A DNA stretch of 16,457 nucleotides from Clostridia bacterium (GTDB taxonomy: Bacteria; Bacillota; Clostridia; Oscillospirales; CAG-272): NCBI GenBank assembly GCA_017451975.1, contig JAFTNI010000236.1, positions 1 to 16,457 on the forward strand. Reading direction: 5' to 3'. The position numbers and the translations under genes were made by a program. The notes under the pieces were generated by a model. It was given only the letters and a program-made list of their open reading frames with translations. It had not been told where the DNA came from and ran no database searches. Position 1 is the stretch's first letter. Every line of letters begins with the position of its first letter. Below, one piece after another: positions 1-7,943 of the stretch.

Positions 1-223
1 TCCATTCCGTGGAATACTTCGGGTCGGCAAGCGCCGAGTGCGAAAGAAGCGTAAGGCGCGGCTTATCGCCGCAAATGCGCGCGATTTCCGGGTTTTCGGA
101 GCTTTTAGGTATGCGCGCGTCGAGCAGCTCTATAACAAAATCTACGTTTTTAAGGTTTTCCCCTATTTCACGGCGTGTTTTCGCCATATGGCCGGGAAAC
201 CACTGTATTATCTCTGAAGGCAT
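1..223 (-). CDS. rbgA: Ribosome biogenesis GTPase RbgA/YlqF, N-terminal part (cut by window edge)
   Basis: This is the first 74 residues of a circularly permuted GTPase that helps mature the 50S ribosomal subunit. The N-terminus carries the family signature IQWFPGHMAKTRR (residues 6-18), then VDFVIELLDARIP (27-39) and SSENP. The ATG at 223 follows an AAAGGA ribosome binding site that overlaps the end of lepB, 16 nt upstream; lepB-rbgA adjacency is a known Bacillota arrangement. In this permuted family the G4 box (usually NKxD, or NKxS in some clostridia) comes first, just before LADP. Here the stretch reads LLSHSALADP, so the Asn and Lys that read guanine are absent. The P-loop and switch motifs lie beyond the window. 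Identity is secure from the N-terminus; GTP binding cannot be judged. Confidence 0.93.
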   Translation of the reverse strand, partial: MPSEIIQWFPGHMAKTRREIGENLKNVDFVIELLDARIPKSSENPEIARICGDKPRLTLLSHSALADPKYSTEW

Positions 224-239
224 AGTTTAAAGTCCTTTC

Positions 240-833
240 TCAATCCACCGCGCCGAATTTATCAAGCGGTGAAAGGCGCAAGGCAACCTTGCCTATAACG
301 TCGTCCACGCTCACAAAGCCCAGGCGGCTGTCGCGGCTGTCTGTAGAGCCGTTGCGGTTATCGCCCATAACGAAAACGCAGCCCTCCGGCACTTTCACTC
401 TGTCATCGCAGCCGTAGGATTTCATATTGACGAAATCCTTTTTGTTTATATAATCCTCGTCAAGCTTTTCACCGTTTACATATACGGCCCAATTATCAAA
501 ATCAAATTCTATAACGTCGTTTTCCGTGCCGATAACGCGCTTGACTATGGGGTAGTTTATTTCGCTTCTGTCGTCCTGCACCACGACGATATCGCCGCTT
601 TTTGGCGTGTAGCCAATACCTATAACAAGCAGTGATTCGCCATCATGAAGCGTGGGCAGCATGGAATCGCCCACAACGGTGGTAACGCGCGCGATGAACG
701 TGAGGAAAAGAAGCACGACGGAAAGCGAAACCGCAACAATTTCTATCCAATCGTAAACGGCCTGTTGCGGCGTTCTTTTTTCTTCCTCTGCGTTTTCCGT
801 CACCGCATCGGTATTTATATTATTCTCATTCAT
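240..833 (-). CDS. lepB: Signal peptidase I
   Basis: Membrane-bound S26 serine protease that removes signal peptides from Sec-exported proteins on the outer face of the membrane. At 197 residues it has the short Gram-positive form. A charged cytoplasmic N-terminus (1-29) is followed by one membrane segment (about 30-50). The catalytic Ser57 lies in GDSMLP, the general-base Lys98 in IVKRVIG, and the conserved box GDNRNGSTDSR occupies 157-167. The ATG at 833 follows GGAGG, and the stop of the upstream membrane-protein gene lies only 15 nt before it. rbgA starts 16 nt downstream, so the genes are very probably co-transcribed. Its place in the same run as secA joins the export motor and the processing enzyme in one neighbourhood. 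All catalytic residues are intact. Confidence 0.97.
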   Translation of the reverse strand: MNENNINTDAVTENAEEEKRTPQQAVYDWIEIVAVSLSVVLLFLTFIARVTTVVGDSMLPTLHDGESLLVIGIGYTPKSGDIVVVQDDRSEINYPIVKRVIGTENDVIEFDFDNWAVYVNGEKLDEDYINKKDFVNMKSYGCDDRVKVPEGCVFVMGDNRNGSTDSRDSRLGFVSVDDVIGKVALRLSPLDKFGAVD

Positions 834-848
834 ACGAAAACCTCCGGG

Positions 849-2156
849 TTATAAAATCTTTTCAGCTTCCTCGTAAATGTCGCTTTTTACGTTGTATGCG
901 TAAACCACCGCAGCAACGGCAAGCACCAGGCGCACCGCCCAGGAAAGCGCAAACCACGGCGAAAGAAGCATAAGCAGCGCGCCCGCAACCGTAGAAACGG
1001 CAACGAAGGCCCAAAGCCTTTTTACTTTTGCGCAAAGCTCCTTTTTTCTGTAGTCGTCTGCTTCCCTTCTGCGCGCATCTGCCGTATCGCGCAAGCCCAT
1101 GCACCCTTCTATCATGCCCTCAAGCGCCGCAAACGAGCGCTTGTATATGAAGAAGAGCGCCGTATAGAAGGCGGCGGCAAGCGCGGCATAAGGAGCGAAA
1201 TAGCCCCAGAAGCCCTCTGCCTCATAAGGCAGGTAGATATAGCCCATCGCGGAAGAATAGCGGAAAAGCAAGCAATATGCCGCAAGCGAAACCGCCGCCG
1301 CAAAAATGCACAGCGCCGCCGTATTTTTAAAATCACCCGCGTATTTTTTTGCAAACCAGAAGCCCAGAAGCATGAGCGCGGGCGCAAGAAATTCGGGCAT
1401 AAGGTAGTATTCGTCTATAGGCACGCATATGAAAAGAAAGAGCGTTACGAAAAGGAGCGCGGTAAAGCGCTTTATGCTTCTTTTCATATGGAGTGCTTCG
1501 TCTGTAAGCACCTCGTTTGCATATCTTTCCGTGAAGTGAGCGTTAAGCTCCCTGTTGTTTTTAAGCCATTTGAAGTACGGCAAAGTCGCGGAAAGCCACA
1601 CAATGCCGAAAACGAGCGAAACCACCGCGCACATAACCGTAAGCATAACGTAAAGCACGCCGCTGCCCTCCAGCCCCGTTTCCTCGCCAACGTAGCCGTA
1701 TTCGTTTTTAAGCGCCGTAAAGTGGGGCACCACCGCGCAAACGGAGCGTACAACCAAAAACACAGGCGTTACCTTAAGCAAATTTTCCGCCTTGTTCGTA
1801 ATAGCCTTTGCGGAAAAGCGCATACAGGAATAGCCAAGGCTTTCAAAAAGCATGTTGAACGCGGGAATAACGAAGAAAATTTCGAGCGTGGCAAGCGAAA
1901 AAGCAAACACAAGCATAAGCGTTGCGTCAAACTCCATAATAAACGAAAGAAGTATTACCGCAAGCCTGCCCACGGCAACTGCGAGCGCGCTCGTCATTCT
2001 GCGCCTTGCCTCTGCCACCTTCAGCTCAAGGTCGGAAAGCTTCGAAAGCCCGTAAATTATAAGCGCAAAGCCCACTGCGTCGGGCAGAATATCGAAAATA
2101 TTTATAAACGGGTCGAAAAGAAAAATCATACCCGCAAGAACAAAACCAAAGCCCAT
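849..2156 (-). CDS. Polytopic membrane protein of unknown function (larger of a paralogous pair)
   Basis: I do not recognise a named family. The 435-residue product is almost entirely hydrophobic, with roughly 10-12 membrane segments, including about 3-20, 50-72, 75-97, 132-150, 170-195, 230-247 and two near the C-terminus. Short basic/acidic loops separate them. There is no signal peptide, cofactor motif or ATPase motif. It starts MGFG followed by a hydrophobic stretch with LPDAVGFALIIYGL, which resembles the start of the adjacent upstream protein. A second shared block is found at ENLLKVTPVFLVVRSVCAVVP (written here as the region about 126-146). The ATG at 2156 follows GGAAAGG, 21 nt after the neighbouring gene, and lepB begins 15 nt after its stop. 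Co-transcription with secA and lepB suggests a membrane or envelope role, which is inference only. Confidence 0.85.
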   Translation of the reverse strand: MGFGFVLAGMIFLFDPFINIFDILPDAVGFALIIYGLSKLSDLELKVAEARRRMTSALAVAVGRLAVILLSFIMEFDATLMLVFAFSLATLEIFFVIPAFNMLFESLGYSCMRFSAKAITNKAENLLKVTPVFLVVRSVCAVVPHFTALKNEYGYVGEETGLEGSGVLYVMLTVMCAVVSLVFGIVWLSATLPYFKWLKNNRELNAHFTERYANEVLTDEALHMKRSIKRFTALLFVTLFLFICVPIDEYYLMPEFLAPALMLLGFWFAKKYAGDFKNTAALCIFAAAVSLAAYCLLFRYSSAMGYIYLPYEAEGFWGYFAPYAALAAAFYTALFFIYKRSFAALEGMIEGCMGLRDTADARRREADDYRKKELCAKVKRLWAFVAVSTVAGALLMLLSPWFALSWAVRLVLAVAAVVYAYNVKSDIYEEAEKIL

Positions 2157-2177
2157 ATGAAAAAACCTTTCCGAAAA

Positions 2178-2810
2178 TTATTTTTTGCCTTTTCTGTTTT
2201 TAAATTTATCTTTTTCGTAATATTCAAGAGGGGATTTGAAGGGGTTTCTCTTTTCCTCCATATTCTCGTCGCCCTCAAGGCAAATCCGCATATAGCAGCG
2301 AAAAACAAGCACGAAGCTTATCGCCATAACGATTATCGGCAAAAGCATAGCCGTGGCAAGCATCTGTGCCTTGAAGCCGCCGAGCATATCGGGCGCGAAA
2401 GCCACGAGCGCGTAACACACGCGCGAGGCTATGAGAAGCACAGCCACCACGGGTATATCGGAAAGCGCCGAACGTCTTAATTCGGGCAGATCCGTTTCCT
2501 CGGCAATTTTCGCAATGCTTCTGAAGAAAACATAGTAAAACACGATAAGAAACGCCGTGTAAACGCTGGAAAATACGTTAGCCGCCGTTTCTGTAAGAAG
2601 CCCCGGGGAAAAAACGTCTGTTAATTTCCACGCAAGCTTGACAAGCGAAACGAAAATACCCGCAAAAGCGACGTTTTTCGCCACGCCGAAGCAAGTGCAG
2701 TGGCGCGAAGCCACCTTCATACCCCAGAAAAGGAGCAGAAAGCCAAGCGCCTCTGTGCTCAGCGCGTCCGTTAGCAGAAACGCGCCGAAAACCATTATTC
2801 CAAAGCCCAT
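2178..2810 (-). CDS. Polytopic membrane protein of unknown function (smaller paralogue)
   Basis: A 210-residue membrane protein with about six hydrophobic segments and a basic, charged C-terminal tail (from about 185, ending FKNRKGKK). The start is chosen at 2810 because a textbook AAGGAG lies 6 nt upstream; a longer frame back to 2870 would translate an intergenic hairpin. It appears distantly related to the 435-residue protein next door. Both begin MGFG plus a hydrophobic segment, and the block RSALSDIPVVAVLLIASRVC here lines up with the block around residues 126-144 of the neighbour in spacing and pattern. No enzymatic motif is visible. It follows secA by 70 nt containing a strong hairpin, so its expression relative to secA may be tuned there. 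Function unknown. Confidence 0.85.
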   Translation of the reverse strand: MGFGIMVFGAFLLTDALSTEALGFLLLFWGMKVASRHCTCFGVAKNVAFAGIFVSLVKLAWKLTDVFSPGLLTETAANVFSSVYTAFLIVFYYVFFRSIAKIAEETDLPELRRSALSDIPVVAVLLIASRVCYALVAFAPDMLGGFKAQMLATAMLLPIIVMAISFVLVFRCYMRICLEGDENMEEKRNPFKSPLEYYEKDKFKNRKGKK

Positions 2811-2830
2811 TTTTATCTCCTTAATGTTTT

Positions 2831-2868
2831 GCGGAAGGGGCCCGAGAGATTGCGCGAGCCCTTGCCGC
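2831..2868. other. Strong intergenic hairpin between secA and the next gene
   Basis: Inverted repeat with outer arms GCGG/CCGC, middle arms AAGG/CCTT and inner arms GCTCG/CGGGC around a loop of about 10 nt (minus-strand reading), with single-base bulges. No T-run follows on either strand, so it is not a classical intrinsic terminator. It lies just after the secA stop and upstream of the AAGGAG of the next gene. A role in RNA processing or partial attenuation is possible. Confidence 0.6.
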
Positions 2869-2880
2869 AATTAATTCAAA

Positions 2881-5613
2881 TTATTCCTCTTTTGCACCGG
2901 CAGCACCGCAGCATTTTTTGTATTTTTTGCCGCTGCCGCAGGGGCAGGGGTCGTTTCTGCCCACTTTTTCGGAGGATTTTTTAACAACGGGGCGTTTTAC
3001 CGCGCTCTCACCACCCACAGCCGCCGCCTCTGCTTCGCGCTGCTTTGCAACCTGCGTGCGCTTTATTTGCTCTACCGGGCGCGAGAAAAGTATCATTCTT
3101 ACGGTGTCCACGCGTATATTCGCTATCATAGCGTCGAACATTTCGCCTGCCGCAATACGGTATTCGTTAAGCGGGTTTCTCTGCGCATACGCCGCAAGAC
3201 CTATACCGCCGCGCAAGTCGTCCATAGCGTCAAGGTGCTGCATCCAGTGCGTATCTACCGCGCGAAGGAGCGCAACGCGCTCAAGCTCGCGTATCTGCTC
3301 GCCGAAAACCGTATGCTGTCTTTCATAAATGCCGTTTGCGCGCTCGGTGAGGAACTCCGTAACCTCTGCCTGCGTATATTCCCTTTCTTCCGCAAAGTCG
3401 TCCTTGCCGATTATCCAGAAAAGGTTTTTGCGCAAAGCGTCGAGGTTGAGCTTGCCGCTTTCCATATCTATGCTTTCTGCGGTGCCGTCGGCAATACTGC
3501 CCGCCACCATCTTCTTTATCGTTTCGCTTATATCCTCGCCGTCGAGCACGCGTCTGCGCTCGCCGTAAATAACGTTTCTGTGCTGGTTCATTACGTCGTC
3601 GTAATCAAGCACCGTTTTACGTCTGTTGAAGTTTTCGCCCTCAAGGCGCGTCTGTGCGTTTTCTATAGTGCCGGAAAGAATAGCCGCGTCTATGGGCTGG
3701 TCCTCGGGCAAGCCGAGCTTATCGACAACGCCCATAATTCGCTCGCTTCCGAAAAGGCGAAGAAGGTCATCTTCAAAAGAGAGGTAGAAGCGGCTTTCAC
3801 CGGGGTCGCCCTGTCTGCCCGAGCGTCCGCGCAGCTGGTTATCTATACGTCTGCTTTCGTGGCGCTCCGTACCGAGAATGAAGAGACCGCCCGCTTCGCG
3901 AACCTTTTCTGCCTCGGGCGCAATTTCCGCCTTATAGAAAGCAAGCTTTTCGCGGTAAATTTCGCGCGCTTCCAGCTCGCGTTCGCCGATATTTTCCGCA
4001 GCGCCTGTAGCAGCGAGAATTTCTTCTTCGTTATAGCCGAGCTTGCGAAGCTCTGTTTTTGCAAGGAACTCTGCGTTACCGCCGAGCATAATGTCCGTAC
4101 CGCGGCCCGCCATGTTGGTGGAAATGGTAACGGCGCCGTATTTACCCGCCTGGGCGATGATTTCCGCTTCCTTTGCGTGGTACTTCGCGTTGAGCACGTT
4201 ATGCTTTATGCCCTCGCGGGAAAGAAGCTTCGAAAGAAGTTCCGATTTATCTACGGAAACCGTACCCACAAGCACGGGCTGGCCCTTTTCGTGGCACTCT
4301 TTTATCTGCTCTATGATAGCGGCGTATTTGCCCTTTTCGTTTTTGTAAACGGCATCGTTGTGGTCGCGTCTTATCATCGGCTTGTTCGTGGGAACCTCCA
4401 CAACGTCGAGGCTGTATATAGCGCGGAACTCTTCCTCTTCCGTAAGCGCCGTACCCGTCATACCTGAAAGCTTCGCGTAAAGGCGGAAGAAGTTCTGGAA
4501 CGTTATAGTCGCAAGAGTCTGGTTTTCGTTTTCTATTTTAACTCTTTCCTTCGCCTCTATCGCCTGGTGAAGGCCGTCGGAAAAACGTCTGCCGGGCATA
4601 ATACGGCCCGTAAAGCTATCGACTATAAGCACCTTGCCTTCCATAACAACGTAATCTACATCGCGCTTCATAACACCGTGGGCGTGGAGCGCCTGGTTTA
4701 CATAATGCGTAAGGTCTGCGTTTTCAATATCTGCGTAGTTTTCCACGCCGAAAAATCTTTCGGCTTTTTCAATGCCGCGCGCGGTGAGCGTTGCGCGCTT
4801 GCCCTTTTCGTCTACGATGTAATCTTCCGTTACCTCGTCGTAATCTTCCTTGGAGTCCTTTTCTTTTATGCGGAGCGCGCGAAGCGAGCGCACGAAGGAA
4901 TCTGCCTTGCCGTACATTTCGTCGGAAGCGCTGCCCTGACCGGAAATTATAAGAGGTGTGCGCGCTTCGTCTATAAGAATGGAGTCTACCTCGTCGACAA
5001 TAGCGAAGTTGTGGCCGCGCTGAACAACTCTGTCTTTATAAATAACCATGTTATCGCGCAGGTAGTCGAAGCCGATTTCGTTGTTCGTGCCGTACGTGAT
5101 ATCGCAGGCGTATGCCGCCTTCTTTTCCTCGCTGGACTGCTCGTGAACGATAAGACCTGTGGTAAGCCCCAGGAAGCCGTAAACCTTGCCCATTTCCTCG
5201 CTGTCGCGGCGCGCAAGGTAATCGTTCACCGTTACGATGTGAACGCCCTTGCCCGTAAGCGCATTGAGGTAAGCGGGCATCGTTGCAACGAGCGTTTTAC
5301 CCTCGCCCGTTTTCATTTCCGCAATTCTTCCCTGGTGAAGTATGATACCGCCCATGAGCTGAACGAGGAAGGGGCGCTTGCCCAGCACGCGCGTTGCCGC
5401 TTCGCGAACGGCGGCAAAAGCATCGGGCAAAATGGCATCGAGCGTTTCGCCTGCGTCAAGGCGCGCGCGGAAGGCGGGCGTTACGGCGCGGAGCTCTGCA
5501 TCGCTCATAGCCGCGTATTTATCTGCAAGAGCCTCTATTTTTTTAACGGTGGGCTCTATTTTTTTTATCTGCTTGGAACTGTACGTTCCGAATATTTTTT
5601 CAATTAAAGACAT
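2881..5613 (-). CDS. secA: Preprotein translocase ATPase SecA
   Basis: The motor ATPase of the Sec pathway, which pushes unfolded preproteins through SecYEG. The 910-residue length is usual for a full SecA. Nucleotide-binding fold 1 shows Walker A at MKTGEGKT (100-107), the helicase-like TVNDYLARRD, and Walker B DEVD at 207-210 followed by LIDEARTPLIISG. Fold 2 contains STNMAGRGTDI and QLRGRSGRQGDPG. The C-terminus is a complete SEC-C zinc domain with Cys890, Cys892, Cys901 and Cys902 (DPCPCGSGKKYKKCCG). The ATG at 5613 follows GGAGG. It is the first long gene of a run leading through two membrane proteins to lepB. It appears intact and functional; only one SecA is visible in the window. Confidence 0.99.
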   Translation of the reverse strand: MSLIEKIFGTYSSKQIKKIEPTVKKIEALADKYAAMSDAELRAVTPAFRARLDAGETLDAILPDAFAAVREAATRVLGKRPFLVQLMGGIILHQGRIAEMKTGEGKTLVATMPAYLNALTGKGVHIVTVNDYLARRDSEEMGKVYGFLGLTTGLIVHEQSSEEKKAAYACDITYGTNNEIGFDYLRDNMVIYKDRVVQRGHNFAIVDEVDSILIDEARTPLIISGQGSASDEMYGKADSFVRSLRALRIKEKDSKEDYDEVTEDYIVDEKGKRATLTARGIEKAERFFGVENYADIENADLTHYVNQALHAHGVMKRDVDYVVMEGKVLIVDSFTGRIMPGRRFSDGLHQAIEAKERVKIENENQTLATITFQNFFRLYAKLSGMTGTALTEEEEFRAIYSLDVVEVPTNKPMIRRDHNDAVYKNEKGKYAAIIEQIKECHEKGQPVLVGTVSVDKSELLSKLLSREGIKHNVLNAKYHAKEAEIIAQAGKYGAVTISTNMAGRGTDIMLGGNAEFLAKTELRKLGYNEEEILAATGAAENIGERELEAREIYREKLAFYKAEIAPEAEKVREAGGLFILGTERHESRRIDNQLRGRSGRQGDPGESRFYLSFEDDLLRLFGSERIMGVVDKLGLPEDQPIDAAILSGTIENAQTRLEGENFNRRKTVLDYDDVMNQHRNVIYGERRRVLDGEDISETIKKMVAGSIADGTAESIDMESGKLNLDALRKNLFWIIGKDDFAEEREYTQAEVTEFLTERANGIYERQHTVFGEQIRELERVALLRAVDTHWMQHLDAMDDLRGGIGLAAYAQRNPLNEYRIAAGEMFDAMIANIRVDTVRMILFSRPVEQIKRTQVAKQREAEAAAVGGESAVKRPVVKKSSEKVGRNDPCPCGSGKKYKKCCGAAGAKEE

Positions 5614-5646
5614 ATTACCTCCACAAAATTCAAATAATAAAACCGT

Positions 5647-5698
5647 ATTATATTTATTTTACCATATATTTATCGAGAAAACCACATTATTTTGTAAA
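5647..5698 (-). promoter_or_regulatory. Probable secA promoter region
   Basis: The 107-nt gap between trmL and secA is very AT-rich. On the minus strand it holds a perfect TATAAT (5652-5647) about 33 nt before the secA ATG. TTTACA lies at 5698-5693 but is too far for that -10; it pairs better, 18 nt away, with a weak GATAAA. The exact start site is uncertain. Confidence 0.35.
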
Positions 5699-5720
5699 CA
5701 AATAAGATTTTTTAAAAATT

Positions 5721-6221
5721 TTAACCCATTTTTTCGCGTATAATATCGCCGTCGCATTTAAGCTCTGCAAAATCGCGCGTGCGGAGCACCTCGTAAACGG
5801 CTATCGCCACGGTGTTGGAAAGGTTAAGCGAGCGGCTTCCCGCGCGCATGGGCATACGCAGCGAGCGCTCGAAGCGCTCTTCCAGAAGCGCTTCGGGCAA
5901 GCCCTTCGTTTCCTTGCCGAAAACGAGAAAAACGCGCTCGGGGTATTCTATTTCGCTATAGATATGGCTCGCCTTCTTCGAAAAAAAGTAAAGGTTTTCA
6001 TCTTTGTTTTTCTCCAGAAATTCCGCGAGGTTTTCGTAGTAATATATTTCAAGCTCGTGCCAGTAATCAAGGCCCGCGCGCTTCATTTTCTTATCGTCGA
6101 TTTCAAAGCCGAGCGGCTTTACAAGGTGCAGCGCCGCGCCCGTTACAGAGCAGGTGCGCGCAATATTGCCCGTATTCTGCGGAATTTCGGGCTCTACGAG
6201 TACAATATTTATATTTGCCAT
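5721..6221 (-). CDS. trmL: tRNA (cytidine/uridine(34)-2'-O)-methyltransferase TrmL
   Basis: A SPOUT-fold, SAM-dependent enzyme that methylates the 2'-OH of the wobble nucleotide in certain tRNA-Leu species. The 166-residue length fits the family (about 155-165). The N-terminal signature NIVLVEPEIPQNTGNIAR (residues 4-21), KPLGF (35-39), the knot segments FGKETKGLPE (101-110) and MPMRAGSRSLNLSNTVAIAV (123-142) are all present, including the conserved Arg and Asn-Leu-Ser-Asn run that binds SAM. The ATG at 6221 follows GGAGA. A clear sigma-A promoter lies upstream (6304-6332). secA follows after 107 nt that appear to contain their own promoter. Confidence 0.96.
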   Translation of the reverse strand: MANINIVLVEPEIPQNTGNIARTCSVTGAALHLVKPLGFEIDDKKMKRAGLDYWHELEIYYYENLAEFLEKNKDENLYFFSKKASHIYSEIEYPERVFLVFGKETKGLPEALLEERFERSLRMPMRAGSRSLNLSNTVAIAVYEVLRTRDFAELKCDGDIIREKMG

Positions 6222-6303
6222 AATATTTCTCCGATGTGTAAATTCTTTTCTGAAATTCAGCCATTAAAGCAAAGGCTCTTTTGCCGTAAACGGCACAGCG
6301 CTT

Positions 6304-6332
6304 ATTATATCACATAAAAACAAAAAAATCAA
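6304..6332 (-). promoter_or_regulatory. Sigma-A promoter for trmL
   Basis: Minus strand: TTGATT (6332-6327), spacer of exactly 17 nt, TATAAT (6309-6304). The leader of about 75 nt contains a small TGCCG/CGGCA stem. It lies in the divergent gap between trmL and pdaA. Confidence 0.75.
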
Positions 6333-6433
6333 GTTTTGGAGCAATATGGTTTGCAAAACAATAATTTTTCCGTGTAAAACCTGCCGTGCGCGCAAAAACT
6401 TTTAAGGAAAAACCGAAAGAAAGGATTTTTCAT

Positions 6434-7189
6434 ATGAAAAAATTTAAGCTTTTTCTTGCGCTTTGCCTTTGCCTATGCTTTACGGCAGTAAGCGTGCACG
6501 GCGCAAGCGCATATAACTGGTACTGCAAGCGTGCAAAGGGCGGCGCACGCCCCGAGGCGGAAGCAGATATGAGCTTTATTACCGAGCACGGCGGCGCGTA
6601 TATAGGCAAAAACGCCGAGGAAAAGGTGATATACCTCACGTTTGACGCAGGCTATGAAAACGGTAACATAGCGCGCATACTCGACGTCCTTGCGAAGCAC
6701 GGAGCGCACGGCGCTTTCTTCGTGCTGGAAAACCTCGCCGTGCGCAACACGGAGCTTGTGAAGCGTATGGCTGCAGAGGGGCACCTTGTTTGCAACCACA
6801 CCGCGCGCCACAAGGACATGACCAAAATGACAGACGAGCAATTTGCCGCCGAGCTTGCAAGGCTCGAGGACGTGCTGCGCGAGCGCGCGGGCGTGGAATG
6901 CGCCAAATTTTACCGCCCGCCCGAGGGCAGGTTTAACGAGCGCAACCTCAACGCTGCGGCAAGCCTTGGCTACAAAACGGTTTTCTGGAGCCTTGCCTAC
7001 GCCGATTGGGATAATGAAAAGCAGCCCGAGCCCGAAAAATCGAAGCAGCTTCTGCTTGCCAACACGCATAACGGCGCTGTAATATTGCTCCATCCCACCT
7101 CCAAAACAAACGCGGATATACTCGATGCGCTCCTTACGGAATGGGAAGCAAGGGGCTTTCGCTTCGGCACGCTTTCCGAGCTTTTTTGA
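6434..7189 (+). CDS. pdaA: PdaA-like polysaccharide deacetylase (muramic-delta-lactam formation)
   Basis: A NodB-fold deacetylase of the PdaA group, which de-N-acetylates muramic acid after amidase action to make muramic-delta-lactam in spore cortex. The 251-residue product has a signal peptide (MKKFKLFLALCLCLCF..., cleavage probably near residue 26), then the PdaA-type NWY segment (28-30), YLTFDAGYENG (67-77), the metal histidines H122 and H126 in NHTARH, RPPEGRF (161-167), TVFWS, DW at 191-192 and the late catalytic histidine H220 in LLH. The usual second aspartate of TFDD is alanine; PdaA itself commonly has Asn here. The ATG at 6434 is preferred over an upstream in-frame ATG because GAAAGGA precedes it by a good distance. 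A cwlD gene, the functional partner, lies in the same window. Confidence 0.9.
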   Translation: MKKFKLFLALCLCLCFTAVSVHGASAYNWYCKRAKGGARPEAEADMSFITEHGGAYIGKNAEEKVIYLTFDAGYENGNIARILDVLAKHGAHGAFFVLENLAVRNTELVKRMAAEGHLVCNHTARHKDMTKMTDEQFAAELARLEDVLRERAGVECAKFYRPPEGRFNERNLNAAASLGYKTVFWSLAYADWDNEKQPEPEKSKQLLLANTHNGAVILLHPTSKTNADILDALLTEWEARGFRFGTLSELF

Positions 7190-7193
7190 GTAA

Positions 7194-7901
7194 ATGCCTA
7201 TGAAAAGAATTTTATGCTTCTTTCTCTCGCTTGCTGCTGCGGCGGCTTTTTCCGCAAAAATGGCTTTTGCCGCCGCACCGCCGAAAAAAGATGGCGTTAT
7301 TTTCTCCGGCACGACGGCTTGCGGCAAAAAAATAGCACTTACGTTCGACGACGGCCCACATCCTGTGAAAACGCCGAAAATACTTGACCTGCTTGAAAAG
7401 CATGGCGTAAAAGCCACGTTTTTCATCGTTGGCGAAAACGCCGAGGCGTACCCCGAAATCGTCGCCGCAGAGGGCGCGGGCGGCCATGAGCTTGCAAACC
7501 ATTCCTATACGCACACGCGCTTTTCAAAGCTTACCGTGGCGGAAATAAAAGAGGAAATAGAGCGCACAGACGCGGCAATAAAAAAAGCCGCGGGCAAAAG
7601 CCCGAAGCTTTTCCGCCCGCCCGAGGGAGCTTATTCCAAGGATATTGTCAGCATTGCAGAGGGCATGGGCAAGCAAACGGTTATCTGGACCGTAGACACG
7701 ATGGATTGGGCTAAATCCCCGCGCGACGAAATTGTGGAAAACGTGAAAGCTAACGTCACGTTCGGCAGTATAATACTTTTCCACGATTGCACTCGCGACG
7801 GCACGTTTACGCTGGAAGCGCTGGAGCTTCTTTTGCCATACCTTAAATCGCAGGGCTATGAATTCGTAACGGTTTCGGAGCTTATAGAATCAAGCCCGTA
7901 A
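7194..7901 (+). CDS. Secreted polysaccharide deacetylase (NodB domain)
   Basis: A carbohydrate esterase family 4 enzyme that removes acetyl groups from peptidoglycan or another N-acetylated glycan outside the membrane. A signal peptide covers about residues 1-28 (MKRILCFFLSLAAAAAF..., cleavage after AFA-A). The domain is complete: TFDDGPHP with D52 and D53, metal ligands H103 and H107 in NHSYTH, RPPEGAYS (141-148), IWTVDTMDW and LFHD with H197. It starts 4 nt after the pdaA stop, with no clear Shine-Dalgarno before either ATG (7194 or 7200), so translation is probably coupled to pdaA. Unlike its neighbour it keeps the full canonical metal triad. The exact glycan target is unknown. An intrinsic terminator follows. 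Confidence 0.93.
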   Translation: MPMKRILCFFLSLAAAAAFSAKMAFAAAPPKKDGVIFSGTTACGKKIALTFDDGPHPVKTPKILDLLEKHGVKATFFIVGENAEAYPEIVAAEGAGGHELANHSYTHTRFSKLTVAEIKEEIERTDAAIKKAAGKSPKLFRPPEGAYSKDIVSIAEGMGKQTVIWTVDTMDWAKSPRDEIVENVKANVTFGSIILFHDCTRDGTFTLEALELLLPYLKSQGYEFVTVSELIESSP

Positions 7902-7910
7902 ACCGCAAAC

Positions 7911-7943
7911 AAAAACGGCTGTGCTTCCGCACAGCCGTTTTTT
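7911..7943. terminator. Bidirectional intrinsic terminator
   Basis: Stem AAAAACGGCTGTGC, loop TTCC, and a perfectly complementary arm ending in six T residues. With A- and T-runs on both sides it can stop the deacetylase operon on the plus strand and the small XhlA-like gene on the minus strand, whose stop codon overlaps the T-run. Confidence 0.92.

Noticed and set aside
1488..2480. Plus-strand open frame of 330 codons spanning the two membrane-protein genes
   Set aside because: Extremely basic, low-complexity translation on the wrong strand across a gene boundary; an antisense artefact.
2811..2870. 20-codon extension of the 210-residue membrane protein
   Set aside because: It translates the intergenic hairpin; a textbook AAGGAG serves the ATG at 2810.
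3067..5607. Two long plus-strand open frames (466 and 346 codons) opposite secA
   Set aside because: They are antisense to an intact SecA, rich in Ala/Arg/Val/His without domains, and have no ribosome binding sites.
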